From NCBI GenBank assembly GCA_009731375.1, contig BJOX01000034.1:498500-537985 (forward strand): a DNA stretch of 39,486 bases, in the 5' to 3' direction. Shown one piece after another: positions 10,756 through 21,530 of this stretch (positions are counted from its first letter, which is position 1; every line of letters begins with the position of its first letter). The translations under genes were made by a program, and so were the position numbers. A model generated the notes under the pieces. It did no database searches. It saw only the letters and a program-made list of their open reading frames with translations, and was not told where the DNA came from. This DNA comes from Paulinella micropora (Eukaryota; Cercozoa; Imbricatea; Euglyphida).

Positions 10756-11070
10756 TGTCGCTAGTTGGTATGAGTTTTACATGTAAAGTGAGCTAAGGAG
10801 TCCTAAAAAACTGGCATGGGGGAGTGGGACTGGTGGCTGTTCATCGGTTGACTCATCCGGCTGTTGTTGGGTCACGGGTGGTTTCTGTTGTTGGTGGTCA
10901 CGTACCGGTCCGGAATGGGAGATGAGGGGTGGTGTGGGGGTTGCATCTATTACTGGTAGTCATTACGGTTTTGTCTGACGCAAGTCTTGGAGCGGTCATG
11001 GAGAGGGAGAGAGGGAAAATTGGTGTCGCTGGTTGGCTAGTAAGGCGGCTTGGAGGGTGGGGGATGGTGC
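10756..11070. other. GT-rich unique sequence
   Basis: The stretch is rich in TGGTGG and GGTTG words and leads into the 115-bp minisatellite. I see no supported gene. Confidence 0.4.
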
Positions 11071-11400
11071 GGCGTCCGTTGTCAGGTTGGCGGTATTTGT
11101 GCTGCCGTTGGGGGTCTCGTCCCGGGTTTACTGTTCGAGGCAGGAAAATGTTGGGGGTCTTGTCCTGGGGCGGAATTGGGGTTGTGGCGTCCGTTGTCCG
11201 GTTGGTGGTGTTGGGGTTCTTGTCCCGGTGCTCGTCCCGGGTTCTCTGTTCGAGGCAGGAAGATGTTGGGGGTCTTTTCCTGAAGCAAAATTGGGGTTGT
11301 GGCGTCCGTTGTCCGGTTGGTGGTGTTGGTGCTGGCGTTGGGGCTCTTGTCCCGGTGCTCTCTGCTCAAGGCAGGAAAATCCACACACGAAAAGTGCATG
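11071..11400. repeat. Minisatellite, period 115 bp, about 3 copies
   Basis: GGCGTCCGTTGTC recurs at 11071, 11186 and 11301, followed each time by a GTCCCGGG/GTCCCGGTG block and CAGGAAAATGTTGGGGGTCT or a variant. The period is not a multiple of three, so the Gly/Val-rich frames are not evidence of a protein repeat. Confidence 0.85.
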
Positions 11401-11458
11401 GATCAGTGCAGGACCCGAACCTTTAGAAAGGCAAGGCCGTGACTTCAACTTTAATAAT

Positions 11459-11985
11459 TTGTAGTTGGAGGGACTGGGGATTACGGGACCTCAAGTGTCC
11501 TTGCTCACCCCGTTGCTGGGAGCGATGATCGTCCGTAAAGAGCTTGGGTGTGGTGCTGAGGGAGATAAGTGTGGAGGATCACGATGCTAGAATGGGCTCA
11601 TTGCACGTTTGCTCTGGGTTGGCCAGGACGAAATTGTCACTGTGATTTGTGGCGTGTAGCCAGGTGTTGTTAAGCGCTACGTGCTGTGCACTCCCACCGT
11701 CCTCCCATCATAGCGAAAATGTGCGGTGTTCACACTGGGGTTGGATAATATAGGTTAAACGAACGAGAAAAATGGCAATAGTGACGGAGCAGTTCGTACG
11801 TAAAAAAGGCGTGAGTGGTGGAAAATAGGCTGGTAACAGGGATCGGTTCTACAGATGTAGGAGACATAATGGCATCCGTGACTGGAAAGAAGGTAAGTAA
11901 TACTGGAAAAAAGTTGTACGGAGTTGTGACGAAGATAAAGGAAACCAAAGAAGGGAAACTGTGGATAGGTGCTTAGGTGTTATAG
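11459..11985 (+). repeat. Long direct repeat, copy 2
   Basis: Second copy of the 8790–9316 block, same orientation, with a few substitutions and one 2-base indel near 11855. The intervening 2.1 kb is dominated by simple repeats and a minisatellite and shows no gag, pol or protease motif. Confidence 0.85.
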
Positions 11986-12550
11986 ATTTTGAATGGCTGC
12001 GGAAGGATCTGATGACGCTGGCCCGCTCAAGCCTAAGTCTCACATTTGACGGGTGCCAGTAGCTCTTGCACTCACTTGCAGTTAGAATGCTCTCGCTTGC
12101 AGTCAGAATGCTCAAGACTTCCTTCATTTAGTCCAACTCCAACCTCGCCAATCATTGAATCAATCAATCTTGAATCAGACCTTACTGCATACTTGTTCAT
12201 AGTCTATCTTGAATTAGACTGTACTGCAGGCTTACTTGTTCACAGTCTAACTTATGAAAAGAAAGCATACGGTCTCGCATTTGAAAGTTAGCAAATGGCT
12301 TACCGTGCCATCAACAAACTTTTTTCGTGTGGTTCCCAGGAATCCATGGCAGTCGGCCCGGCCGCGGCCCGGGTGACAGTGTCTTAAATAAAAACTTGAC
12401 TCGAAGTCGGACATATGATTTACAGCTCGAAACTTCAAAATTATTTGCAAAATAGTTGAAGTCAGTGTGGACGACGGCCCGGCACAAAGAAACTTGCAGT
12501 GAAATTTGCAAATAGTTGACACTAGGATGCCGACCGCCGTGACTTAAAAA
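11986..12550. other. Unique sequence with short tandem duplications
   Basis: TCGCTTGCAGTCAGAATGCT is a near repeat of the preceding ACTTGCAGTTAGAATGCT. An ACTTGTTCAnAGTCTA unit occurs twice near 12190–12250. A GC-rich patch CGGCCCGGCCGCGGCCCGGG lies at about 12353. No gene is supported. Confidence 0.4.
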
Positions 12551-12580
12551 ACTTGAAAACTTGAAATCAAGTTTTCAAGT
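12551..12580. repeat. 30-bp perfect inverted repeat
   Basis: ACTTGAAAACTTGA is followed by AA and then its exact reverse complement. An outer GTGACTT (about 12539–12545) also pairs with AAGTCAC (12578–12584) as an alternative stem. It lies at the outer edge of the left inverted arm. Confidence 0.85.
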
Positions 12581-12739
12581 CACTAGTAATGACCGCCTTC
12601 AAATTTATCGGAATGAATACCGTACCGGACCGAATTGTTAATATTCAACGGTGTTAACTTGAAACTTTCAAGTTTTTACTTCAAGTTTACGGTGGCATTT
12701 CTATTTTTAGTTCCGTTATATGATGATACAGTGACTCAA

Positions 12740-13560
12740 GTTCATTTTTCCGTTCAAGTATTTATCAATTGCCATACTCATATGTAAGTTCTCCTGGTCT
12801 CAGTGAGTGCGAGTGGTCGTTAGCTAATTGTGAGTTTGGATACAACCCCAAGGGGTAATTATACAACCGGAACTCTTATTAAAGATCTCTATGGCTGCAT
12901 TAAGTCCTGACTCCCGGCAGAGAACAGATCACAGTGAAATACCAGTGAGTAAATAGCAGAGCGGTCCGACTTCGTTTATTTACGTAGATTTCTACTTGTT
13001 TGCAGACTTGCCAGTGGGTTGCAAAGTACGGTCTGCCACGGTGAGTTTGTATACAACTCTTCAAGTAGGCAGGTACAACGAACTCTTATTGAGACTCACA
13101 CTATGACGGTCCTGACTCAGAGCAGTGAGAGCCGCAGGTGAAATATCAGTAAATAGTAGAGAGGTCACTTCGTTTATTTACGTAATTTCGAACTCTTTGC
13201 AGGCTTGGATGCAACTTACGATCAAGTCTAGAACGTAGTGAATTGTGAGGTCTCCAGTTCTCAAACTGATAGTGTCTTTTTGTTTCTAGTTAACCGTGAG
13301 TCATAAACGGATAGCGTCGGGTTGGTGAACTCGAAAACCAAACTGATCATAGTTTGGTGGCCTAGGCGAAAATGACTGGGAACAGCGAAAATAACAGTCA
13401 AACATTGCGTTTCCGCTCCTTGTCCACAAATTTACCTCAGCGCGTGTTTCAAGGGAAATCGGGGGAAAGGTAATTCCGAGTGGGAAAAAAGCAATGGTTA
13501 ATCTTTTCTAAAAAGATCTTTGACTTAATCGTTTGAAGTCATTTCTGAACGGAATCGAAA
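12740..13560 (-). repeat. Left arm of a long inverted repeat (LTR-like)
   Basis: Bases 13411–13555 match the reverse complement of 18278–18425 at roughly 80% by eye, sharing TCCTTGTCCACAAATTTACC, AATCTTTTCTAAAAAGA and GTTTGAAGTCATTTCTGAAC. Bases 12830–13000 match the reverse complement of about 18640–18800, sharing CTATGGCTGCATTAAGTCC and AAATAGCAGAGCGGTC. The left arm carries an internal second version of this latter part (13041–13210). Size and position fit an LTR, here in minus orientation. Confidence 0.75.
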
Positions 13561-13679
13561 ACTAGTTAAAGAAGTCGAAACGTCGTGCAAAGGAAAATCT
13601 ATTGAATCGGTCAAAAAGTGTGCATTATCAACGATAAAGGTTTTGGCCGGTCGTTAAGGTTAAGGTGCTCAGTCTGATA

Positions 13680-13699
13680 GCTTCCCCCCCCCCCCTCCA
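13680..13699 (-). promoter_or_regulatory. Purine tract on minus strand (possible polypurine tract)
   Basis: Read on the minus strand, GGAGG followed by a run of 12 G and AAG lies between the integrase end and the left arm, where the plus-strand primer tract of an LTR retroelement is expected. Position is the only evidence beyond composition. Confidence 0.35.
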
Positions 13700-14240
13700 G
13701 ACCTAACGGTTGAGTTGAGTTGCGTACAGAATGAGTGATTAACGAACGAAGTATGATGTCTCGCTAAAAAAAGTGTTCAAAAGGAAAAAGAGAGGTGGAT
13801 GAGTGTCTTAAACCATAGGAGAGTAAAAGAACGATGCGTCTATACTGGCGCGATGCGGATGATGAACAGCCGGGGCCGGATATCCATGATTTGCAGAGGG
13901 ACTGGGACAATTGAGGCGCAGTAGCGAGCGATAATATCGGGGGGCGATGTCGAGCCATAGAAAATTAGGTGGCCGGGTATCGCATAGCCGAGATGAACCA
14001 ATGAAGCACCAACTTTCAAGTATGCCGTGCCGATATAACCACTGAGGGGTTCAATTTCGGTGAGAATAATCGTTGACCTGCAGGCACAAGAGGCGATCAA
14101 GGACTTACATGGACACGCCGGTCGTGGCGTAATTCTTCTAGGGACGATGACGGTTCAAGTGGGAAAAGCGTTGGGCGGGGGGCGGGTGAAGCCAATGCGA
14201 TGGCTAAAACCCACTTGAGAGTGAAGGGGGTGGCTATTCC

Positions 14241-14935
14241 TTAGACTTTGCTTTCTTGCCTTTCTGGAAGACGTGCAACGGGAAGGATTTCGCCAGTGAT
14301 GAGTACCTCGAAGACGCTTAAGAACGTTGGCGGGGAGCCGACCTTTGTCCTTGTTCTTCTTGAAGGGACGCCACTCGATGTGGCGATGAACGACTTGATC
14401 GTTAGTGATGTCAAAAAGGAGGGGCTTCCAAGAGGCTAGGGGTTTGTTCCAGCTCTGGACAGTAGCTTTATCCTCCGTGTCTTCGTAGATGGGACGGAAG
14501 AGAGGGTTTGTGTCCGAGGTCGTACCAAGTTGGTGAACCACGAGGTCATCTTTCTCATTTTCCGGGTCCTCGTCTAAATCGATGCCAATTTTAACCTGGT
14601 TGCGGTCGATGAATGCAACGACTTCACCAGTGGTGTAGTTGACAGTGTCGTCATCGTAGTTGTCCACTGCGAGTGAGTTAAGCGGGGCGACGCCATCGGT
14701 GGGAGCAGTGTACGGGGATAGGTGTGAGCGGTCGATCCGCTTCAATACCTTGTTGGTCTTGAGGTGGCGAAGCTTAAAGCAGTTTGAGTTGACTTGCTCT
14801 AAGATCGTGTAGGGGCCGTCGAACTGAAGGACGGACGAAGCGGGAATGCGTTGCTTTGAGTGCTTAGGGCGGCAGACAGTGACGGTGTTGCCAACCTTCC
14901 ACTCCTTGAGAGATACTGAGGTCGAGTCGGAGATG
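14241..14935 (-). pseudogene. C-terminal part of a retroviral-type integrase (Ty3/gypsy-like), broken
   Basis: The minus-strand frame encodes LKEWKVGNTVTVCRPKHSK, then FDGPYTILEQVNSNCFKLRHL, then VLKRIDRSHLSPY. This is the order of the GPY/F module at the end of Ty3/gypsy-type integrases. Next come an acidic stretch, a GTTSDTNPLFRPIYED segment and EWRPFKKNKDKGRLPANVLK, matching the extra C-terminal region that some of these polyproteins carry. A frameshift near 14310 separates this from the probable end LITGEILPVARLPERQESKV (stop at 14241). The catalytic DDE core, reverse transcriptase and RNase H are absent upstream, because the coding signal breaks at about 14935 and a plus-strand coding region starts. 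Confidence 0.65.
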
Positions 14936-14959
14936 TTGACGACCCCTGTGAAGTCATCG

Positions 14960-17126
14960 GCTGACAAGGGGGAAGAACCGACTGAGGATATACCTTCCTC
15001 CCCAGCGACGGATATGGATGTCGATCCCGAAGGGCTGCGGACCCCTAAGCACACGGGATACGCATGGGATGAGGACGAAGAGGAGAATTTATATCTTCCT
15101 TCTAGCCCAACTAGGGAAGAGCGCAGGGAGGACCTCCGCAGACGATATTGGAAAAAGGTCGGAAGTCGCGACATACTCGTGCCCGACAAATACAGTGACG
15201 GACTGAACCCGCCCGAACAGAAACGGCCTAACAACCCGCCGCAGGTCAGGGACCTGGCGTATGAGCACCACCGCTGCCCGCCGCCTGAACCGACCGCGCA
15301 CTGGGACCGGGAGGAAGTCTTCACTGCATACTTCCATATTCGGAGTGCAGGGGCCGATCGACCGACCGATATATGCCTTTTCGGACCGTGGCCCGGTACC
15401 ACTGCGGTCATTTAGAAGTGTGGCGCTTGGCATGCTCAGGCCCTACCGCATCGACACGGACACGATGTTGAGAGGTATGGAGCTACACTTGCTACAGCTC
15501 CCAGAACGGGAAAGGAAGGAATACGAGAAACCGGTGCGATACGCATACGACCCGGCGTCGCGTAGAATACACCGAATCTACCCACCTTATCCTGATATCA
15601 CGGACGCGGAGCGCAGATTAAGGCTGCAATGCCCGGCGATCGCGCACACAACTAACCTCAGAACGAACCCGTTCAAGCCACGGTCCCAGGAACCGTATCG
15701 AATGCGGTTGGTGGGTAATCATGTTAATTGGGTCCCAGACCCGTACTTGTTCGAAGAAAACCCACGCAGGATTAACCTACCACCACCACCACCACCACCA
15801 CCACCCGCGGTGGATGAGCGGGGCTTTCCGACGTCAAATCCGTCCGCAAGGTACATTCCCAAGGAGACTCTGAGGGATAACGTCGTACGAGTGCAGTGTG
15901 AGGGTACGAAACAACGCGGAGGGGTATACCCGAAATGCTCTCGGACATGGCACCTCACAGAAAGAGCGTACATGTCGCCGGAGCGATACGGGCCCTACCG
16001 ATGCCCGGATCACGCATACAATGCACAGTCACAGGCCAGCTGACACCAACGCCGGTCTACAACCCGAATTTGGCTACGTGGCCAGCACGCCAGAACCCGT
16101 TACCGGGGATTGCCCCGTACATGCGTGTGGCCGCTGATTTCGCCGAGAAAATTACGAAACACGGTTCTGTTCGAGCAAGCCAAGTCGCTGCCGGGATGGG
16201 TGGGATTGAGTGACCATCAGCGAGCGCACACCCTTCGATACTACGGTATCTGGAAAGTGCCTAGACAGCTGCTTGAGCCAGTTGAGCTCCGACTGTTGCA
16301 GTGGTCGCAGGAGCATATCAATGCTTACTACAGACTGCTCGACATGTCGGACATCCCACTGCCTGCGGAGGTTAGGGCGTACAGAGCCTACTACCTTCGG
16401 GACAAACACGACAACCCCTGGGACCTGGGGGTTGAGGGGAATGTACTCGCATACTATAGGCAGGTTTTAGGCATACCCACGCCTCATTTACCTCCTATAT
16501 AGGCCGCGGGGCATACGACACCGAATGCCTGCGCGTTTCCGAGGTGCGGCTCGGTTACGACAGCAGTATTACATACGGTTCCAGTGGGAGCATCGACTCT
16601 CGTGGCTGCTTGCAATCCACCTGCAGCTGAAGAGGAGCGGCGACCCAGAGACATCCCGCATAGCCAACCAGTTGGTCGACCCTGACGAGAACGTACCCAA
16701 CACGTACCGGGCCCGAATACAAGGCTTCGAGGAATGGGGTAGACGGCTCAGGGCACAAGACAAACTGGGTTGGGACAGATTTATTCAGAGTGATGAGTTC
16801 CGATGCATATGGCACAGGCGGATTCAGGAGTTAGACTATATCTACCACTATCGACATGAGTGGCCGTACTGGAGACAACAGTACGAATACCAGCTGGGGG
16901 GCAATCGTCATAGACCTCTACTCAGGCATGGGATATACCGCGCTACAGTATTCGGTAGTCGGAGAGGAATTGTCCTTGTTCGGAGGCGAGGGCATGGAAG
17001 GCACGCCTGGACCATGAAATCGATTTACCAGCGGAGGATCAACCCGCCTGGAGGTGGCAACCACCATCGCCGTCTAGCGAAGAGGATTTCATGGACTACC
17101 TTGAGCACGAATGCTCCGACAACTAA
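14960..17126 (+). pseudogene. Unrecognised multi-frame coding region (gag-like or accessory protein remnant)
   Basis: Coding-like sequence passes through successive plus-strand frames. About 15014–15415 is an acidic segment with DMDVDPEGL and WDEDEEENLYL. Then come 15420–16043, a frame-2 bridge at about 16020–16150, 16150–16502, 16525–16900, about 16901–16990 and 16980–17126, ending EEDFMDYLEHECSDN. At least five frameshifts would be needed to read it as one protein of about 700 residues. One shift falls at a run of six G (16895–16900). A proline run lies at 15779–15808. A cluster CEGTKQ…YPKCSRTWHLTE…YRCPDH could bind zinc and loosely resembles a PHD-type finger. I do not recognise the family. 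Upstream of a possible protease it could be a gag, but no CCHC knuckle is visible. Confidence 0.5.
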
Positions 17127-17299
17127 GCATAGACGCGTTTTGAGACCCAGATCAGTGGGTTGTACATATCACTAGACACTTCTACCTTCGCCTCAGCGAA
17201 GTAGACACTTGCCGGGTGGCAATAAGAAAATGTCTGCAGACAATCAAACCAAACAAACAATGCCTGATACGCCAACGGCACCCTTGACACTGGCATAGC

Positions 17300-17570
17300 G
17301 CCCGTTCATTCCAACAATGGACGAGGTTGCCCAGAGGTTCTCATCGACTCAGCTGGGAACTTCTCTGTAATCTCAGGGATCACAGGTCCTTAGGGTGGAC
17401 CAGAGATGCTGCATGTGCTTGCGACCCTGAACCTCGTGCAGTTTCAGGGGCACCAGCATTTGAAGGCTACAAACCCGGGAAGGCACGGCGGAAGGACAAG
17501 GCGACGGGATGGTACGACAGCAACATGGCCTTACCGTTGTACGTTTATGGCAGATCGCCATAGAAGAGGG
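17300..17570 (+). pseudogene. Possible aspartic protease remnant of an LTR element
   Basis: PEVLIDSAGNFSVIS at about 17331–17375 resembles the retropepsin active-site strand (hydrophobic–D–S/T–G–A then a hydrophobic run), with Ala where Gly is expected. The frame stops at 17391. A second frame holds GYKPGKARRKDKATGWYDSN and LPLYVYGR, ending at 17561–17563. Position after the gag-like region supports the call. The motif is short, so this is tentative. Confidence 0.33.
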
Positions 17571-17904
17571 GGAGGAGATAGTTCAAAATTCAAATTCAAA
17601 TTTGAACTCGAAAATCTCCAAACTCAAATTTGTATTTTGTATGCATATGACCTACAAGGGGAATGAAGGGCAGAGCTCAACGGTCACTCGGGTGTACTTA
17701 GCTCTGTTCCTCTAGGAAAGATGATTAGAACTATGTAGAGCCGTAACGGTAAGGATCGGACAAAACTACTGCTCATGGGCTGTTAGTGTTTGCTCAATGG
17801 TGTGACTCCGCAGAGTCAGACATCCATGAGGAAACGGATCCGGAGAGTAAACTCTTAACCGACGATATTTACCAATCTACCCATATTAACTACGGTTTCC
17901 GTAT

Positions 17905-17922
17905 AAGACGGGGAGGGGGGAT
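17905..17922 (+). promoter_or_regulatory. Purine tract before the right arm (possible polypurine tract)
   Basis: AAGACGGGGAGGGGGGA is followed by TTGTAGGCGC, so a TG-initiated LTR could begin at about 17923. The composition mirrors the G-rich tract on the minus strand at 13680–13699. Confidence 0.4.
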
Positions 17923-18880
17923 TGTAGGCGCAGATAGGTAAATATGCGTGATGTATAGATGAGCTGTATCTTGTCAAGATATGGTTATATCCGTTTTTAT
18001 TTATGTACTGTTGAGCCCGTTGAAAACGATAATATTAAGATAAGTAACCTGTACTACTTTTTACGCTGGATAATATTATCGTTAGGGCTGACACTGGGAA
18101 ATGGCTCTCTGTTTCCTTTTTGTTGCTTGGCTTTGACAATCTCCTATATTTTCCGCCATCCTAGTTTCCTCTCTTTTGTAGAGGAGGAAGATTAGGTTAT
18201 TTTCAGAGTGCTTGGAATTGGATGGATAAATACCCCGGCTTGCATTAAATTATATCTTTTGAATATAACCGACAAAATTTCGTTCAGAAATGACTTCAAA
18301 CGATCAAGTCAAAATTCTTTTTAGAAAAGATTGATTATTGCCTTTTTCCCACAATATTGCCTTTTCCCCTGATTTCCGGGTGAGTGAAACACGCACGTTG
18401 CGGTAAATTTGTGGACAAGGACTCGGAAGCAAGAGTGACGAACCGTGCCAACTGTGGAAACTTTTTCCAAATGCAAATTTCGGACACTTGAAATTATAAG
18501 TCAGACTTGAAGCCATCCTTCAAGTGTTTTACACCGGCAGTGTTTCAAGTTACGCGAGCTCATCAAGTCCGATCACAATCTACGATCAGTTACGGTCGTG
18601 TTCGTAGTCACGTTGCATTCCAAGTCTACAAACACTTGAAATAGAAATCTAGTACGTAAATCATAGTAGACGAAGTGACCGCTCTGCTATTTACTGGTAT
18701 TCACCTGCTCTCAGGAGTCAGGACTTAATGCAGCCATAGAGACTCGGACTTTTAAGAAGAGTTCGTTGTGTATTTATCACTTGGGGTTGTATGATTCCAA
18801 ACTCGCAGTTCAGTTTTTGAAGTTCGCATCTTAGTCACGAGTCAGTACTATGATAAATACTAGTAGTTAGTCACAGTCGA
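17923..18880 (+). repeat. Right arm of the long inverted repeat (LTR-like)
   Basis: Bases 18278–18425 and about 18640–18800 are inverted matches to the left arm. Bases 17923–18270 precede the matching part and may be the start of the LTR, missing or diverged on the left. The arm contains many ACTTGA/TCAAGT words, as does the left flank. It is in plus orientation, the same as the protease remnant before it. Confidence 0.65.
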
Positions 18881-18941
18881 ACTTGATTATTTATAATATT
18901 AATCTAATCTAATACTTAGTAATACCGTAGTCAACAGCAAG

Positions 18942-18962
18942 CCTCCGACTATGACTCGGAGG
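18942..18962. repeat. Small perfect hairpin
   Basis: CCTCCGA and TCGGAGG are separated by seven bases. It lies just outside the right arm. No U-run follows on either strand that would mark a terminator. Confidence 0.55.
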
Positions 18963-19440
18963 AAGTTGAAAAGGACTCTTGAAGTGACTTAAGACTGCAC
19001 TTAGTAAGTAATTATGTTTTCAAGTTGTATAAGCTTATTAACTCAAATTATAGTAAAACCACAGTACTATTAATACTACTACTGAATGTTTTTACTATGA
19101 TCATATGACATATGCTCAACGTGACTTCCGCATTCCGTGACTCCCAATGCAGAAACCCAAAGTCTATCATCAAGTTATACAACTTCAACTAGCTATAAAT
19201 AACGGCTATTCAAAGTCGTGGCTTTATTCTAGCAAATTCAACCTGTTTTTGCGGAGTCTCACGAATGTAGCAACCTTTATGCGTTTGTGTACCCACGCAC
19301 AATGATTTCCGTGCATCCATGGCATCCTTGTGGTGTATATGAGTGGGTGTGCAAGTATTACGGCATACATGCATGTATTCGTGCATTACCATTTGTATGA
19401 CTCCAAAATGTGTATGTATACGTATATTAATTCATATACG
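18963..19440. other. AT-rich unique sequence
   Basis: AT-rich sequence with scattered ACTTGA words. Short frames only, and no supported gene. Confidence 0.4.
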
Positions 19441-19483
19441 TTGTACCTACGTATGTATGTATGTATGTATTTCTGTGTGTATG

Positions 19484-19515
<32 letters not shown>

Positions 19516-19680
19516 TGTATGTACGTACGTATGTATGTATGTATGTATGTATGTATGTATGTATGTATGTATGTATATTGCGGCAAGTATGCATGCATGT
19601 GTGCTTTCTTACTCAACGTATATATATCGTATATATATATATATATATAATATACATACACATGTATGTATGCATGTATG

Positions 19681-19711
<31 letters not shown>

Positions 19712-19735
19712 TGTATTTACACATATATTTGAACC
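19441..19735. repeat. (GTAT)n microsatellite with (TA)n
   Basis: GTAT tetranucleotides fill about 19450–19575 and 19665–19715, with a TA run at about 19620–19650. The Tyr-Val-Cys-Met frames are artefacts. Confidence 0.95.
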
Positions 19736-19883
19736 CTTGCGGAATGGTTAGAAGTCGTGTGTCTATACTGTGCTGGTCTGTGTTGCATAGAGGCTGCTTG
19801 GTTCGCTCAGCTCGCTGGCCGTTGTTTCTATCTTGTGCTGGTCTCCGTGTAGCATACGCTACGTGCTCGGCCGAGCTCGCCGG

Positions 19884-20069
19884 CCGCTACTTCTCGCGAG
19901 CTTGCCGCTCGAGCTCCTCTTCAATGTCCTCGTCCCAGGCTCGCAGCGTCACGAACGTTCTCCAGAGATAATACACAGTCGCTCCAGTCGTGACGTAAAT
20001 GACGGGTTTCACTAACGCATCCAGGACAGCTGACCCCATCTCAACAGCTCGACTTTCTGCGGTCTGTGA
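19884..20069 (-). CDS. Small membrane-protein exon (unknown)
   Basis: On the minus strand a CTTTCACAG acceptor (just above 20069) is followed by an open exon with an ATG (MGSAVLDALVKPVIYVTTGA) that ends at TAG after about 50 codons. It holds one likely transmembrane segment, from about LVKPVIYV to LWRTFVTL, then a charged tail DEDIEEELERQAREK. The frame is also open upstream of the acceptor to 20132, so the intron is not certain. The hydrophobic-then-acidic pattern is better than chance but I recognise no family. Confidence 0.35.
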
Positions 20070-20289
20070 AAGCAAGAATACGGGTCTGCGAAAAGAAACA
20101 GAAGAATACTTATTAAAGCATGCATACGACATATGTTAATCCTTGTTTCCTTACCAGCCCCATACTTCTTTCTTTCTTCCTCCCTCGTTCTTTCTTTCTC
20201 GCTTCTTGATTGCTTACTTTCTTCCTTGAAAGAAGATTTTTGTTCCTCGTTGCCTCTTACAGCTTGGATGAATCCATTTTTGGCACGAG

Positions 20290-20650
20290 TATGTATTTAC
20301 ATGAGCATATATGTGTCCTCATGTATTTACATGAGCATATATGTGTTCTCATATATGTCTGCATGCATGCATGTATGTATGTATGTATGTATGTATGTAT
20401 GCATGCATATCTAGATGCATGGATGCATGCATTGTGTATATGTGCGTATTTATATGCTGTCTGTCTGCCTGTCTGTTATGTGTGTATGTATGCATGTATG
20501 TATGTATGCATGTACGTACGTATGTATGTTTGTATGTATGTATGTATGTATGTATGTATATATTTGCATGTAGGTATGTATCTGTATGTTTCTATGTATG
20601 TATGCCAGCATACATGCATGTGTGTGTGTGTGTTTTATGTGTATATGTAT
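20290..20650. repeat. (ATGT)n / ATGC microsatellite
   Basis: Interrupted ATGT and ATGC tetranucleotides, with a direct repeat of ATTTACATGAGCATATATGT at about 20294 and 20323. No gene. Confidence 0.92.
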
Positions 20651-20789
20651 GTTCGGAAGGTAAAGCAACAGCCTGTTCTGGATGCACTTGCGCGCACTGT
20701 GTGCGGCTGTACCTTTCCAGCAAGAGCAGGGTGTCGATTGAAGACGCTATTCGACAGCACATGCAAACGCACACATCACAGGTTCAGGT

Positions 20790-21260
20790 ATACGTCTTCT
20801 GTGTCCCAGCTAGTGCGCTAAGGGGTCTTTCCTCTTCTCACAGTCTTCTCTTCCATACAGCTCTTCCTACCTGCGTCTGGTTTGCTGCCGTTGTTAGCCC
20901 TAGTCTATTTCATAGGCTCTCACGCGAGCATCTTGTCGTTTGCTCAGACGGTTTTCTAATGGTCATAGCGAGTTTCTCCTCCCCCTACATCTTCCTTCAC
21001 CTTTCTTTTTCCCCTTTGTTTGCTAGCTGGCCCAGTCCTAGCTATGCTCTATCGGCTGATTCTCCTCTTCCCCTTGTTTGGTTCTCTATGGCTCTTCTCC
21101 TCTGTCTATATTATTGTTTGTGAGATTCTGAATTCTACAGCTCAATGAACTGGCGCTGGTGTCCCTGCGGGATGGAAGTGGTTTTTGTTTCGTCATGGCA
21201 GCCAACCAGTGATTCATTAGTTAATTAAAAGGAACAACAACAACAACAACAACAACAACA
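20790..21260 (+). mobile_element. Non-LTR family 1, truncated 3' UTR copy with (CAA)n tail
   Basis: The copy starts at GTCTTCTGTGTCCCAGCTAGTG, which matches the 3' UTR of the longest copy at about 25160. It continues through a GAGTTTCTCCTCCCCCT block and a 3' hairpin (TCCC 21162–21165 with GGGA 21169–21172), and ends in (CAA)n at 21235–21260. No coding sequence. Confidence 0.7.
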
Positions 21261-21273
21261 AGATTGCTCTTTG

Positions 21274-21305
<32 letters not shown>

Positions 21306-21333
21306 ACATATATACATATATATATATATATAT

Positions 21334-21530
21334 AATTGTTTTTGAGATCTTGAGTTCTACAGCTCAATGCAAAACAGGCGGTGGTGTCCCTGCAACCGGG
21401 ATGGAACTGCTTATTGTTCGTTCTAGCAGACACGCTCCAACCAGTCATTAATTCATTAATTAAAAAAATAACAACAACAACAACAACAACAACAACACAA
21501 CAACAACAATAACAACAATAACAACAACAA
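21334..21530 (+). mobile_element. Non-LTR family 1, short 3' end copy
   Basis: It starts near the GAGCTCTAGAG-equivalent block, keeps the hairpin (TCCC 21387–21390, GGGA 21398–21401) and ends ATTAATTAAAAAAATAAC plus (AAC)n. CT and TA runs (21269–21333) lie between it and the copy before. Confidence 0.7.

Noticed and set aside
14155-15411. Single 418-residue minus-strand ORF
   Set aside because: Only the part at 14241–14935 resembles integrase. The remainder (14960–15411) is Ser-rich antisense of the better plus-strand coding region, so the long frame is a fortuitous fusion.
16901-17000. IVIDLYSGMGYTALQYSV resembles motif I of C5 DNA methyltransferases
   Set aside because: No PCQ, ENV or other methyltransferase motifs follow, only about 40 residues remain before the end, and the segment sits inside a frameshifted element ORF.
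20658-20790. CSGCTCAHC…HMQTH as a C2H2-type zinc finger
   Set aside because: Spacing is wrong for a classical finger, and the frame is part of an ATGT-repeat ORF that runs into a retrotransposon 3' UTR.
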